Origin: Salinispora pacifica CNR114 | Lineage (GTDB): Bacteria; Actinomycetota; Actinomycetes; Mycobacteriales; Micromonosporaceae | Assembly (NCBI RefSeq): GCF_000514775.1 | Contig: NZ_AZWO01000024.1 | Location: 1-64,000 of the forward strand | DNA length: 64,000 nt | Direction: 5' to 3' | Shown here: positions 1 through 8,544 of the stretch, one piece after another | How positions within the stretch are numbered: the first letter of the stretch is position 1 | Layout: each line of letters starts with the position of its first letter | The notes under the pieces: generated by a model | The model's database searches: none | What the model saw: only the letters and a program-made list of their open reading frames with translations | Told to the model about the DNA's origin: nothing | Translations under genes and position numbers: made by a program

Positions 1-161
1 GTCCAGCAGTTCTTCGACGGTAACGGCGCCAGCAAGCCCCGGACGAAGTCACGCACCCGACGGCGAGGCTCCGGCCTGCGGAAACGCTGCCCGACCGTCA
101 ACATCAGGTCGTCGAACAACACCCGCCACCGCTGGGCGTCTACCCTGTATCCGGCAGCCAC
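1..161 (-). CDS. IS701-like transposase, N-terminal part (runs off the window)
   Basis: The minus strand encodes an N-terminal stretch with the segments QRWRVLFDDLM and PEPRRRVRDFVRGLLAPL followed by KNCW. This pattern (a Trp-containing helix, then EPRRR and a KNxW end) is typical of the start of IS701-family DDE transposases. There is no ATG. GTG codons at 161 and at 185 are possible starts. Only about 53 residues are inside the window, so whether the element is intact cannot be judged. It lies beside a tRNA remnant and an integrase remnant, which fits a mobile-DNA hotspot. The DNA from here to 442 shows nothing else that can be supported. Confidence 0.6.
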   Translation of the reverse strand, partial: MAAGYRVDAQRWRVLFDDLMLTVGQRFRRPEPRRRVRDFVRGLLAPLPSKNCW

Positions 162-442
162 CGCTGCATCATGGTCAGTCCACACAACCGTCCATGATCG
201 ACGGTGGCTGCCCTCGTTCCCGCATCGCATCGAACCGCAGCTCAGCCAAGGTCAACAACCCCGGCTGGAGTACTAGGAGGCACATAGCCAAGCTCATGGC
301 ACCGCCCGCTAGAACTCGCCACTCCATCTGACTCCCTCCGACGTGGTTACCGGATCTTAGTTGCCGGCTCCTGCGTCGCATCCGTGTCACCGCGCCGTGA
401 CCGAACGGCGTTTGTGCTGATCAGAGGCTCGCGCTTGGCGCT

Positions 443-494
443 CTGTAAATCCGTCGCGAAAGCTACGAAGGTTCGAATCCTTCACCCGCCACCA
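443..494 (+). other. 3' fragment of tRNA-Tyr(GUA), probable attachment-site remnant
   Basis: The bases match the 3' part of a bacterial tRNA-Tyr: an anticodon loop CTGTAAA (GUA anticodon), a class-II-like variable arm, a T-arm with GGTTCGAATCC, the acceptor strand ACCCGCC, discriminator A and an encoded CCA. The 5' half is missing. No GGCGGGT acceptor strand lies upstream, and the bases before the loop (GCGCT) cannot pair with TCCGT after it. A homology block from the anticodon loop to the 3' end is the usual att core left by tyrosine-recombinase elements that integrate into tRNA genes. The element belonging to this end would lie to the left. Confidence 0.75.
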
Positions 495-500
495 GGTGCA

Positions 501-546
501 GAAGAAGGCCCCTGACCAGCGCAGACGCCGGTCAGGGACCTTCTTC
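501..546 (+). terminator. Rho-independent-type terminator of the tRNA-Tyr remnant
   Basis: This is a long hairpin: GAAGAAGG plus CCCTGACC in the 5' arm pairs with GGTCAGGG plus CCTTCTTC in the 3' arm, with one mismatched base pair position and a loop of about 12 bases. It begins six bases after the encoded CCA. Its retention implies that the DNA to the right was originally downstream of a complete tRNA-Tyr gene, or was carried in with an element copy of the 3' end. Confidence 0.75.
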
Positions 547-615
547 GTGAGTCTCACTCAGTCCCGCTGCTACCCGCTTAATCTCGCTGGCTGTGTCGTA
601 TGCGTGTCGCGGAGA

Positions 616-849
616 TCATCGGTGATGGAAGCCGCCAGGCGGGTTCCATCCGGCGGCTCTGTCGGCCGATGGTGCGGTGGGTTCGTCAGCGGCCGGCGGG
701 GTTGCGTCAGCAGCCGGCGGCAGGCCGAGTGCCGCCTCTACGCGACGGCGGGCCGCTTTCTCCTGGCCGTAGACGCACTTCGCGTAGGCCCGCACTGTTC
801 GGGCAGGGTGGTGTCGACCGGCGGATGATCGTCGTACCGTCGGGAGAGG
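616..849 (-). pseudogene. 3' remnant of a tyrosine recombinase (integrase) gene
   Basis: Read on the minus strand, this stretch contains RTVRAYAKCVYGQEKAARRR followed by VEAALGLPPA and a stop at 616-618. The VYAKCxxGQ...AARRRxxxAL pattern is the C-terminal end of many actinobacterial phage-type integrases, including the region of the catalytic Tyr. The frame has an in-frame TGA at 850-852 and no recognisable catalytic core upstream, so only a tail of under 80 codons survives. It lies 120 bases from the tRNA-Tyr fragment and supports past site-specific integration here. The match is by eye from a short segment. Confidence 0.5.
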
Positions 850-937
850 TCACGATATGGATGCGGCGACGTAGTTGCGATCAGTGATCGTCACCGAGAG
901 TGTGTGGTGCATCACAGGCCGCATCCGCCTAGTGGTA

Positions 938-966
938 TTGATTTATTGATTTAAGATCACTAAATT
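938..966 (+). promoter_or_regulatory. Candidate promoter of the LuxR/LAL regulator gene, with a tandem TTGATTTA repeat
   Basis: This AT-rich patch stands out from its surroundings. It holds two adjacent copies of TTGATTTA (938-953). TTGATT at 938-943 and TAAATT at 961-966 are separated by 17 bases, which resembles a -35/-10 pair. Initiation there would give a leader of under 10 bases to the ATG at 981, or about 110 bases to the ATG at 1086. A 13-bp palindrome (CGATCA-G-TGATCG) lies further upstream at 878-890. Confidence 0.4.
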
Positions 967-980
967 TTGCTCGATGGTCG

Positions 981-3743
981 ATGTCGGTACGCCGCGGCTG
1001 GCACCGACTCCTGAAATATGCGCGACTCGCAGCGTGGGTTGTTAAGTCGAAACGCAACGATGCTGATGCGAATGACGGACAAGAAATGTTTGACTTGGCC
1101 CAATTGCCACTCATCGGCCGCACCTCGGAGCTAGCTGACATCGTAACTGCCCTGACCCGAAACGGGACCGGCGTAATAATCGCGGGGCAGGGTGGGGTGG
1201 GAAAGAGTCGCCTGGCGCAGGAGGCGCTGGCAGCAGCCAGGCGTGCAGGTCGGCACACCTACCGACTCGCCGCGACCAGCGACTCTGCGAAGATCCCCTT
1301 CGCTGTCCTGGCGCACCTGATCCCGGCTGCCCCCCGTGACGAGACCGAGCACCTCTGGGTGCTGCGCGCGGTAATGCAGCGCATCTCCGGTACGGACGTC
1401 GCTAGACCGGTCGTGCTCGGTATTGATGATATCCATCACCTGGACACCGCGTCCGCCGCGTTGATCTATCAGATGGCCACCCGTCGGAGGGTCACCCTTG
1501 TGGCCACCATGCAGGTGGGCGTGCAGGTGTGCGAGTCGGTCGCCGCCTTGTGGAAGGACGGCTTGGCCCAGTTACTGAACCTTGATCCGCTGCCGCCGGA
1601 GGTGGTCGACGAGATCGTCAGGGCGGCGCTGGGGCCGCGCGTCTATCGCACCACACTCGAGGAGATCAGGAGGCTGTCGGCGGGCAACCCTCTCCTGCTG
1701 CGTTATCTGCTCATTGACGGTGTGGAGGGTGGCAACCTCATTGAACGCGACGGCATGTGGGGATGGGAAGGTGAGGCCAGGTCGGGGCCGCGGCTCGCCG
1801 ATCTGGTCCGAGCGCATTTGAACCGCCTTGGTGATCCCGAGCGGGTAGTGGTCGAGCTCACCGCGCAGGTGGAGTCACTTCCGTTGGCGGTGCTTGAACA
1901 GTTATGCGACCGCGGGGCGATCGCCTCCGCTGAACACGCAGGGCTTCTCATCCCCGCGCGTTCGGGGGAGTGGCCGCCGGCGATGCGGTTGCAGTACCCC
2001 CTCCACGCCACGGTTATCCGGGAGACGACGCCGGTGAGTCGGACCCGGCAACTGCGAGCGAGTCTGGCCCGCGCCTACGCCGACCAGCCGTCGCAGGGTG
2101 CCGAAAATGTTGATGTCATGGCAACCCTGCGACTCGACAGCGATACCGATACTGACAGCGATCTTCAGTTGCGCGGCGCGTGCACCGCCTTCGGAAAGGG
2201 CGCCCTTATCGATGCCGAACGACTGGTTCGTTCCGCGATCCGCGGTGGTGCCGGGGCACCAGCCGCACGGTTGTTGGCAACAATCCTGTGTTGGCGGGGA
2301 GATCGTGGCGATGCCACCTCGCAGCTATGGGCACAACCTGCTTCCCACGAGCCGTCCCGCACCGACGATGGCTCGCCCGTGTGGGACCGGGGACGCCTCA
2401 CCGTCAACAAACTCGAGGGCATCTCTGTCGCCGGTACCTTTTTCGCGCCTTTCAGCAGGGAAATCGACAACGTTGAGCGTTCCGAAAGAGATGCCGCCTG
2501 GCGGGCCTGGATGTTGTATGCGGAAGGTCAATGTGGTGCTGCCCTCGATGTCGTGGCGCGAGTGTTCGGCACATCGCGCATCCAAGCTACGACCGGTGGG
2601 TGGGAATGTGTGGTGGCCGCTGCCGCGAGTGTCGAGTTAGGACGGCTTTCGGAAGCTTTCGGGTTCCTCAGGCAGGGACGGGCGCAGCGACACCTCTGGC
2701 CTCCCTGCCGCTGGGTGGAAGCGGCCTTGGGCTTGGTGCATTGCAGGGCACTGCTGTTGAGCGGTCGACTGGTAGAGGCCCGCCGGCTCGCAGATGACGC
2801 CTTCGTCGAGGCGGCAAGGCTGGGGAGTGCCGAGCTGTCGGGCATGTGGGCCGGTGCGGTCGGGCTCGTGGCCAAGTTCCAGGGCCAGATGCTCACCGCT
2901 CGGTCGGTTCTCCAGGAAGCGGTGTCGTTAACCGGTGCTGGGAGCGCCTGGGGATTGCGCTTCTACCACGAGGCGCTGCTGGCGGAGTCTGTCGCCATGT
3001 CATACGAGGCCCATGGATCCCGACGACCGCCCCAAGACGCTGCCACCGACGTTCGGCATCCCATCAGGTCCGTCGAGATCTCCATGGGTCTGAGTCATGC
3101 CTGGGTCGTACAGGCGGGTGGCGAAGCCACGCGGGCGGTGCGACTGGCGCGCCGTGCGGCCGCAGCGGCGGCGGCGAACAACCTGCCCACGCTTGAGGCG
3201 TTCGCGCTCTACGACATCGCCCGGCTCGGTGCCGCCCACGACGTGGTGTCTCGGCTCGATTCGCTCACCTCGTGCCTTGAGGGGGACCTGTTCGCCGGCT
3301 TGGCTAGTGCTGCCGCCGCCCTCACCTCCGGGGATGGTGGCCATCTCGATGCCGCCACCGAGGAACTCGCGCGTTGTGGGCTGTCTCTGCACGCCGCCGA
3401 GACCGCCGGCGCGGCGTTGCGGGCGCACCGAGCGACGGGCAGGCTGACATCAGCGCGCCGTTCTTACGAGCGCCGGTCGGCGTTGTCGTCTGCGTGTGAG
3501 GACGCCAGAACGCCCTTGCTGGAGCCCGGCATCGTGCTGACCACTCTGACCCAGCGGGAGCGGGAGGTGGCGGGGCTCGCCGCGGCCGGTCGATCCAGTC
3601 GCGAGATCGCCGAGTTGCTCACCGTCTCCGTGCGCACGGTGGACAACCACCTCAGCCGGACCTACTCCAAGTTCGGCATCACCGGGCGATCACAACTGGC
3701 CAACGTGATGGGCCATCCGGCCAGAGCCCCGGCAAAGTCCTGA
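981..3743 (+). CDS. Large ATP-binding LuxR-family (LAL) transcriptional regulator
   Basis: A 920-residue protein with the LAL layout: an N-terminal P-loop NTPase (Walker A GQGGVGKS at about residues 69-76, Walker B VVLGIDD at 144-150), a long alpha-helical TPR-like middle, and a C-terminal LuxR HTH (856-905; LTQREREV, then SVRTVDNHLSRTYSKFGI). LAL proteins are typically pathway-specific activators in actinomycete secondary-metabolite clusters. It sits at the edge of the cassette and precedes the exporter gene on the same strand, so it is the obvious candidate regulator. The start is uncertain: ATG 1086 would begin just before the conserved PLIGRTSEL segment, while ATG 981 has no clear ribosome-binding site but lies next to the candidate promoter. 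Confidence 0.88.
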   Translation: MSVRRGWHRLLKYARLAAWVVKSKRNDADANDGQEMFDLAQLPLIGRTSELADIVTALTRNGTGVIIAGQGGVGKSRLAQEALAAARRAGRHTYRLAATSDSAKIPFAVLAHLIPAAPRDETEHLWVLRAVMQRISGTDVARPVVLGIDDIHHLDTASAALIYQMATRRRVTLVATMQVGVQVCESVAALWKDGLAQLLNLDPLPPEVVDEIVRAALGPRVYRTTLEEIRRLSAGNPLLLRYLLIDGVEGGNLIERDGMWGWEGEARSGPRLADLVRAHLNRLGDPERVVVELTAQVESLPLAVLEQLCDRGAIASAEHAGLLIPARSGEWPPAMRLQYPLHATVIRETTPVSRTRQLRASLARAYADQPSQGAENVDVMATLRLDSDTDTDSDLQLRGACTAFGKGALIDAERLVRSAIRGGAGAPAARLLATILCWRGDRGDATSQLWAQPASHEPSRTDDGSPVWDRGRLTVNKLEGISVAGTFFAPFSREIDNVERSERDAAWRAWMLYAEGQCGAALDVVARVFGTSRIQATTGGWECVVAAAASVELGRLSEAFGFLRQGRAQRHLWPPCRWVEAALGLVHCRALLLSGRLVEARRLADDAFVEAARLGSAELSGMWAGAVGLVAKFQGQMLTARSVLQEAVSLTGAGSAWGLRFYHEALLAESVAMSYEAHGSRRPPQDAATDVRHPIRSVEISMGLSHAWVVQAGGEATRAVRLARRAAAAAAANNLPTLEAFALYDIARLGAAHDVVSRLDSLTSCLEGDLFAGLASAAAALTSGDGGHLDAATEELARCGLSLHAAETAGAALRAHRATGRLTSARRSYERRSALSSACEDARTPLLEPGIVLTTLTQREREVAGLAAAGRSSREIAELLTVSVRTVDNHLSRTYSKFGITGRSQLANVMGHPARAPAKS

Positions 3744-3989
3744 GAGTGTCCGGCTTGATGGCGCCTTGTTGATCGTCCGAAGTGGGCCGTAGCCGTGCTG
3801 CCATCATCGCCGATCTCGTCTGTGTCCACCGCACCGGCTGCCACGGTGTCCGAAACCGCTGCTGCGCTGCCCGCAGATCCCAAATCCCGCAAACCGGCAT
3901 CACGCCCGCGACAACACTCGCCCACTGGCACTACTCGGCATCACCTGACGACTTTGCCGGGACCCTGGCCGTCCGGCCGCCGCCACGGT

Positions 3990-4007
3990 TGAGTACTGAG
4001 TTACTCA
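3990..4007. promoter_or_regulatory. 18-bp palindromic operator upstream of the MFS exporter gene
   Basis: TGAGTACTGAGTTACTCA is a perfect 6-6-6 inverted repeat (TGAGTA and TACTCA around 6 bases). It ends 101 bases before the GTG start of the exporter gene. The same arms and spacing recur at 13826-13843 ahead of the opposite-strand operon. The rest of the 365-base gap after the LAL gene holds a 10-bp palindrome ATTCGCGAAT at 4037-4046 and two GAATAC direct repeats (4029, 4043), but no convincing gene. Confidence 0.6.
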
Positions 4008-4108
4008 CGACGTGGTAGTGGCAGCTGGGAATACTGATTCGCGAATACCGCGAGCAGGCATCAGGCCCATTCAAGGACGGGAGGACGACTATTAGCCGAC
4101 GGTGGGGG

Positions 4109-5404
4109 GTGCCAGATGTTCGCGCTGGGTGGCGCCTGACTACGGCAGCGGTGATCGACACCCTCGGAGCAGGGGTATTCCTGCCAATCTCTTTTTTGTT
4201 TTTGGTGCAGGCCTCTGGTGTCAGTCTGGCTGGTGTGGGTGTCGCAATCACTGTGGCGACCCTGAGTTCGCTTGTGGTTGTCCCGGCTGTCGGCGGCATG
4301 GTGGATCGTCTTGGTGCACGTCGTATGGTTGTGCTGAGCAACGTGCTGGCCTCGGTTGGAACCTTGCTCTACATGTTCGCGCGGAGCCCGCTCACTATCT
4401 TCGCCGCAGTTTTCGTCGTGATGGTGGCAGATCGGCTCTACTGGTCGGCTTGGCCAACCTACATCAGTGTAGTCGCCCGTCCTTCAGAACTGGATAGTTG
4501 GTTCTCCCTTATCCACGCGCTCAAGAGTGGTTCGTTCGGGCTTGGTGGGCTCCTGGCGACACTGGCGTTGCTGTCGGATAGCAACACCGCCTTCTTCGTG
4601 CTTCTGTTAATCAGAGTTGTGATGTCACTTGCCGGTGCGGCACTACTCTGGACGCCCAGTCAGCGCGAACGTGAACGCGCACACGAGCGCGAAAATGACC
4701 AACCTACGGCACACGACGGAGAAGGTGCGGGGCCATGGCGCGTGGTACTGCGGGATCGCACCTACCTTGGCCTCGTCGGGGCGCAAGCCCTGGTCTCACT
4801 TGCCTGGGTAATCCCCACGGCAGTGATACCAATCTACGCCGTGCGCCTACTGGAGCTCGACGCCTGGCTCCCGGCAGCACTGTTCACGCTTAATAGCTTG
4901 ATGATTTTCGGCACCCAGACCCGCGTCACTGAGATGGTCCAGGATGTGGCCCGGTCCACGGTTTTGATCGCGGGAGCAGCCCTGGTAGCAGTGTCGATAG
5001 TGATGATGGCCTCCGCGGCCTGGCTCGCTTCGCCGGGACGCCTGACGATGATCGTTCTTGGCATGGCTGTCTTCACCGTGGGCGAGATGTTGTGCCTGCC
5101 CACCGCCAACGCCTTGGCCGCGGCTATGGCACCAGCCCCGGTACGGGGGCGCTATCTGGCGTTGTTTCAGATGACCTGGGCAATGACGTGGGGCCTGGGC
5201 CCCGGGCTGGTCGGCCTCCTGTTGGAGCGGCACACCGTCATTCTTTGGGTGATGCTGGGTGGTTGCGTCGCGTTGGGAGCCTTGCTGCAACGCAGACTCA
5301 CACCCCGGCTCGCGGTGCGCGGTCTCCGCGCTGCGCCGCCTCCGACACAACCAGCCGAGCAGACCGGGCACGTCGCGGCCCCAGACCAATCTCGCCGCCT
5401 GTGA
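4109..5404 (+). CDS. MFS transporter, probable export of the cassette product
   Basis: A 431-residue integral membrane protein with about 12 hydrophobic segments and an MFS motif-A-like loop between the second and third segments (GMVDRLGARRMVV). A central charged loop (QREREREKAHE-like, about residues 185-210) separates the two six-helix halves. The start is GTG preceded by a G-rich stretch (GGTGGGGG), as no ATG fits. It is followed 28 bases later by the glycosyltransferase gene and probably shares its transcript. It is the only transporter in the cassette, so product export or self-protection is the natural inference. The substrate cannot be read from sequence. Confidence 0.85.
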   Translation: MPDVRAGWRLTTAAVIDTLGAGVFLPISFLFLVQASGVSLAGVGVAITVATLSSLVVVPAVGGMVDRLGARRMVVLSNVLASVGTLLYMFARSPLTIFAAVFVVMVADRLYWSAWPTYISVVARPSELDSWFSLIHALKSGSFGLGGLLATLALLSDSNTAFFVLLLIRVVMSLAGAALLWTPSQRERERAHERENDQPTAHDGEGAGPWRVVLRDRTYLGLVGAQALVSLAWVIPTAVIPIYAVRLLELDAWLPAALFTLNSLMIFGTQTRVTEMVQDVARSTVLIAGAALVAVSIVMMASAAWLASPGRLTMIVLGMAVFTVGEMLCLPTANALAAAMAPAPVRGRYLALFQMTWAMTWGLGPGLVGLLLERHTVILWVMLGGCVALGALLQRRLTPRLAVRGLRAAPPPTQPAEQTGHVAAPDQSRRL

Positions 5405-5432
5405 TGAGTGCACGACGAGAGGATGACAGAGA

Positions 5433-6608
5433 ATGCAGCGGCTTCTGCCCACTTCTTCGTTGTTGCTGGCCAAAGCCGTCGCGGACGGTATCGTCGTCGC
5501 GGTCGACGATGCCGCGCGTCACGCGAGCCAGGTCTTCTGGGAATGGTCGCGTCCGTGGGTGGGCCCGGTCGTCGCCGCCGCCGTGGCCGTGGAGGATGAC
5601 GACGTGCGTGGCGCGGCACAGGCGCTGCTGGAAGACAACCGGAGCCGAACTCGGCACGAAAGGCTACGACAGACGCTGGTAGCGTGCGCCGGGAAGCGTC
5701 CAGGAGTACTCGACGAGTTGTTCGACCTGGCCTGGCTGGCCGAAACCAACATCCGCCTGGGATACCACGTCGGTGACGACTATCCGGCTGCTAGCCCACC
5801 TGTCACATGGCAGGAACTGGAGGCCGGCAGTGTCGAAGTAGCGCAGTCCAATAAGGCACCGGTACTGATCGTGATCCCGTTCCGTGACGACGGCGAGGAT
5901 GGCTCCCGTGTCCGTAATATGCTCGCCTGCCTGACGGCGCTCCGTGACCAGAGCTTCGACCGGGAAAGCTACCGGGTGACCGTGGTAGAGTCCGACACCT
6001 CGCCCCGCTGGGAAGAACCCATTCGTCAGCTATGTGAGCACTACGTGTTCGCCCCGAAAGGCGATTCTTTCAACAAGGCATGGGCGGTAAATGTCGGAGT
6101 GTTCAACACCCCCGGTGCCGTTGAGTTGGTATGCGTCCTCGACGCCGATATCCTCACAGATCGCGATTTCGTTTCCCGTAACGTGCAGCGGTTCCTGGCA
6201 TCGGGTGGCGTTGGCGCTGTCATCCCGTACCGCGACGCCCTCTCACTCGGTGCCGAGTCGAGCGCGACGGCCATACATGATCGGGTGTTCGCTGCCTCGG
6301 CGGCGGCCCGGCCAAGCAGGCTGCGTGGGTTCACACTGCGTCGCCCGCCCGGAGGCTGTGTTTGGGCACGGGCAAGCGCTTTTCGGCGTATTGGTGGGAT
6401 GGACGAGCGCTATGAGGGGTGGGGCGGGGAAGACAACGACTTTCTCTACCGGATGGAGTTCGATACTCCACTTGACCGCTATGACGATCCCTTAGTGCAC
6501 CTACACCACTCACCCACCCCACCGTCGGCGGCCAACGCCGGGATCCCGCCGTTGAGCTGGAAGCCGAACGGCCTGGCCGGCGATGTCAAGCGGTTCGGCT
6601 CCTCCTGA
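5433..6608 (+). CDS. Family-2-like glycosyltransferase with a GT7-type C-terminal domain
   Basis: A 391-residue protein. Residues 1-130 are a helical N-terminal part without a recognised domain. From about residue 143 there is a GT-A fold (VLIVIPFRDDGED, the metal-binding LDADI at 236-240) and then the acceptor-side motif seen in galactosyltransferase C-terminal domains (GGCVWARASAFRRIGGMDERYEGWGGEDNDF region, 308-337; the GWGGEDNDF part is highly typical). It should transfer a sugar from a nucleotide-sugar donor in the cytoplasm. It follows the exporter gene. Its last 23 bases overlap the convergent HAD phosphatase gene. The acceptor is unknown; the cassette product is the likely one. Confidence 0.85.
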   Translation: MQRLLPTSSLLLAKAVADGIVVAVDDAARHASQVFWEWSRPWVGPVVAAAVAVEDDDVRGAAQALLEDNRSRTRHERLRQTLVACAGKRPGVLDELFDLAWLAETNIRLGYHVGDDYPAASPPVTWQELEAGSVEVAQSNKAPVLIVIPFRDDGEDGSRVRNMLACLTALRDQSFDRESYRVTVVESDTSPRWEEPIRQLCEHYVFAPKGDSFNKAWAVNVGVFNTPGAVELVCVLDADILTDRDFVSRNVQRFLASGGVGAVIPYRDALSLGAESSATAIHDRVFAASAAARPSRLRGFTLRRPPGGCVWARASAFRRIGGMDERYEGWGGEDNDFLYRMEFDTPLDRYDDPLVHLHHSPTPPSAANAGIPPLSWKPNGLAGDVKRFGSS

Positions 6609-7278
6609 CAATCAGACGGATCACGGGGGTGCCCGGCACTCCCGTCAGAATCGGTGTTCCAGAATCATCCCGTGTGACCGCGATACCGGTGAAATCGGGG
6701 ACGACCGCGACCACGTTGGGGTCCTTCGAGGGCTGACGGACCGCGACGCAGGCGCAACCGGCCGCGCTGGCGGCGCGAATGCCACTGTCAGAGTCTTCGA
6801 AGACGAGCATGCGCTGTGGCGGCACGCCCAGTCTGCTCGCCGCGGTGAGATAGGGCTCTGGATGCGGTTTGCCGTTGACGGTGTCATCACGGCTGACCAC
6901 GGTATGGAACGCGTCCGCAGCGCCGATGAGGTCCAGGATGGCAGCGACCCGGCCGGGCAGGTTGCTGGTCACCAGGGTCACGGCGATCCCCGAATCTGCC
7001 AGGGCCCGGAGGAGGGGCAGCACACCGGGCATGGGCTGGTAGGGCATCTGTTCCTCGATGCGCGCCGCGTGCCGCCAGACTTCCTGACGCTGCATTGGGG
7101 TGTGTCCGGGAAAGAGCGCCCGCAGCGTGCTTGTCGCGGGTTGTCCATGTACGTGGGTGCGCAGGTCTGCATCGGAAACATGCACGCCGTACATGCTCGC
7201 GGCGCTGCGCCACGCCCGCTCGATGGCCGCGTTCGTATCCACCAGCACGCCGTCCATGTCGAACGCGACGGCGTGCAC
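6586..7278 (-). CDS. HAD-superfamily sugar-phosphate phosphatase / beta-phosphoglucomutase-like
   Basis: A HAD subfamily IA protein of about 230 residues. It begins VHAVAFDMDGVLVDT (motif I DxDGxLxDS/T), has the motif II Thr/Ser in TLVTSN, the Lys of GKPHPEPYL and the acidic motif FEDSDSGIRAA. These proteins dephosphorylate small sugar or polyol phosphates or isomerise phosphosugars. It is the last gene of the minus-strand operon, 25 bases after the aminotransferase stop. The GTG start at 7278 places motif I at the N-terminus as usual; a longer start would run into the upstream gene. It likely removes a phosphate left by the aldolase-derived intermediate, an inference from context. Confidence 0.85.
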   Translation of the reverse strand: MHAVAFDMDGVLVDTNAAIERAWRSAASMYGVHVSDADLRTHVHGQPATSTLRALFPGHTPMQRQEVWRHAARIEEQMPYQPMPGVLPLLRALADSGIAVTLVTSNLPGRVAAILDLIGAADAFHTVVSRDDTVNGKPHPEPYLTAASRLGVPPQRMLVFEDSDSGIRAASAAGCACVAVRQPSKDPNVVAVVPDFTGIAVTRDDSGTPILTGVPGTPVIRLIVRRSRTA

Positions 7279-7303
7279 TGAAAGCTCTGGCAGCCGGTCG
7301 GGA

Positions 7304-8533
7304 TCAGAGGCTTGCAACTGCTCGCCTAAACTGTGCGGCGATGTGCGTGATCTGCTTCGGTGTGCTGGAAACCGAGATACCGAACCCGGCACCTAGGTAG
7401 CTGTCGGTGACGCCGACGGACAACGCGATGGAGCGCTGCAGGATGTCGTCGGTCTGCGGCAGCGCGCCGGGATCGTAGCGGTTGCTGACCGGCTCCGGCT
7501 TTCGGAACGGGCACACCCGTTCGCCACGTCCCAGCGCCTGTAGCTGGGCCATGTTGGCGTAGTGGTGCTTGCCCGAGTCGTCCATGGTCTTCGTGCCCAA
7601 AGCTTTGGCAACGGCCTGTGCGTCGGCGCGCTCGTTGAAGATGTAGGCCAGGATGGTGCCACATTCACCGTCGGGGTCGTGCAGTACCCGGCGTGTGAAC
7701 CGCGGATGAGTGGAAATCTGTTCTGCCAGCGTGCGCTTCGCTGCTCGAGTGGTGGCCAGCACCCGGTCAAGTTTCGATAGCTGGGCGAGGGCCACACCGG
7801 CGGCTAGATCGGCGAGCCGGAAATTGAGCCCGAAAATTAGGTCGCCGGAGCCGCGGTCAGTGTTTCGTTGCCCCTCAAGTGGGAACCATCCCTGGTCGTG
7901 GAAAGAGTAGGCCCGCTGATACGTGCGCGGGCTGTTGGTGAGCAAAAAGCCACCCTCACGGCACGTGATTACCTTGAAGGTGTTTAGTGAAAAAGTTCCC
8001 GCATCACCGATCGTACCGAGGTGTCGCCCATGGAGGCTGGCACCGCATGCCTGTGCGACGTCCTCCAGGATCAGTAGCCCGTGTCGCTGCGCGATGGCGG
8101 TGAGCGCATCCATGTCCGAGGGTGCGCCGAGCATGTGGACCGGCATAATCGCCTTGGTGCGTTCGGTGATGCGTGATTCGACATCGGCGGGGTCCAGCGT
8201 AAAGGATTCATCGATCTCTGCAATAATCGGAGTAGCGCCGGAATAGATGATAGCACCGATCGAGGCCAGGAACGTGTAGCCGGGCACGATTACCTCGTCG
8301 CCGGGACCGATATCAAGTGCCGCGAGAGCTGTCACCAGCGCGGCGGTTCCGCTGGATACGGCAACGCAGTGGTTGGCCCCGAAGTGATCTAGTGCGCTGC
8401 GTTCGAAGCGGCGTACAACCGGAATTTCGGGGACTTTGTCGTAGGCCGTACGGGTAGCCTCCCAATCACTCATAGCCCCCTTGACGTTTTCCCACTCCTC
8501 AGTTCCGAAGAATGCGTATCCAGGTCCGGGCAT
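7304..8533 (-). CDS. DegT/DnrJ/EryC1/StrS-family PLP aminotransferase
   Basis: A 409-residue sugar-type aminotransferase. Visible family motifs are AVSSGTAALVTALAAL (PLP phosphate-binding loop), VIVPGYTF, LEDVAQACGA (Asp for the PLP ring N and the partner Gln) and the Schiff-base Lys about residue 187 in SLNTFKVITCREGG. Members transaminate keto sugars, keto-cyclitols or similar carbonyls in antibiotic pathways. The ATG at 8533 is preceded by GGAGGGG, and the acetyltransferase stop lies 11 bases upstream, so the two genes are coupled. The likely role is to put an amino group on an intermediate oxidised by the GMC enzyme. The exact substrate class (hexose, cyclitol or C7) cannot be told. Confidence 0.9.
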   Translation of the reverse strand: MPGPGYAFFGTEEWENVKGAMSDWEATRTAYDKVPEIPVVRRFERSALDHFGANHCVAVSSGTAALVTALAALDIGPGDEVIVPGYTFLASIGAIIYSGATPIIAEIDESFTLDPADVESRITERTKAIMPVHMLGAPSDMDALTAIAQRHGLLILEDVAQACGASLHGRHLGTIGDAGTFSLNTFKVITCREGGFLLTNSPRTYQRAYSFHDQGWFPLEGQRNTDRGSGDLIFGLNFRLADLAAGVALAQLSKLDRVLATTRAAKRTLAEQISTHPRFTRRVLHDPDGECGTILAYIFNERADAQAVAKALGTKTMDDSGKHHYANMAQLQALGRGERVCPFRKPEPVSNRYDPGALPQTDDILQRSIALSVGVTDSYLGAGFGISVSSTPKQITHIAAQFRRAVASL

Positions 8534-8544
8534 GACCCCTCCGA

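Noticed and set aside
403..494. A complete tRNA-Tyr gene
   Set aside because: No 5' acceptor strand pairs with ACCCGCC, and the anticodon stem cannot form on the 5' side. Only the 3' part is tRNA-like.
496..828. A plus-strand gene of about 110 codons after the tRNA fragment
   Set aside because: It begins inside the terminator hairpin and is antisense to the recognisable integrase tail.
3782..4018. A small gene in the gap after the LAL regulator
   Set aside because: The frame has no ribosome-binding site, no family features, and runs across the palindromic operator.
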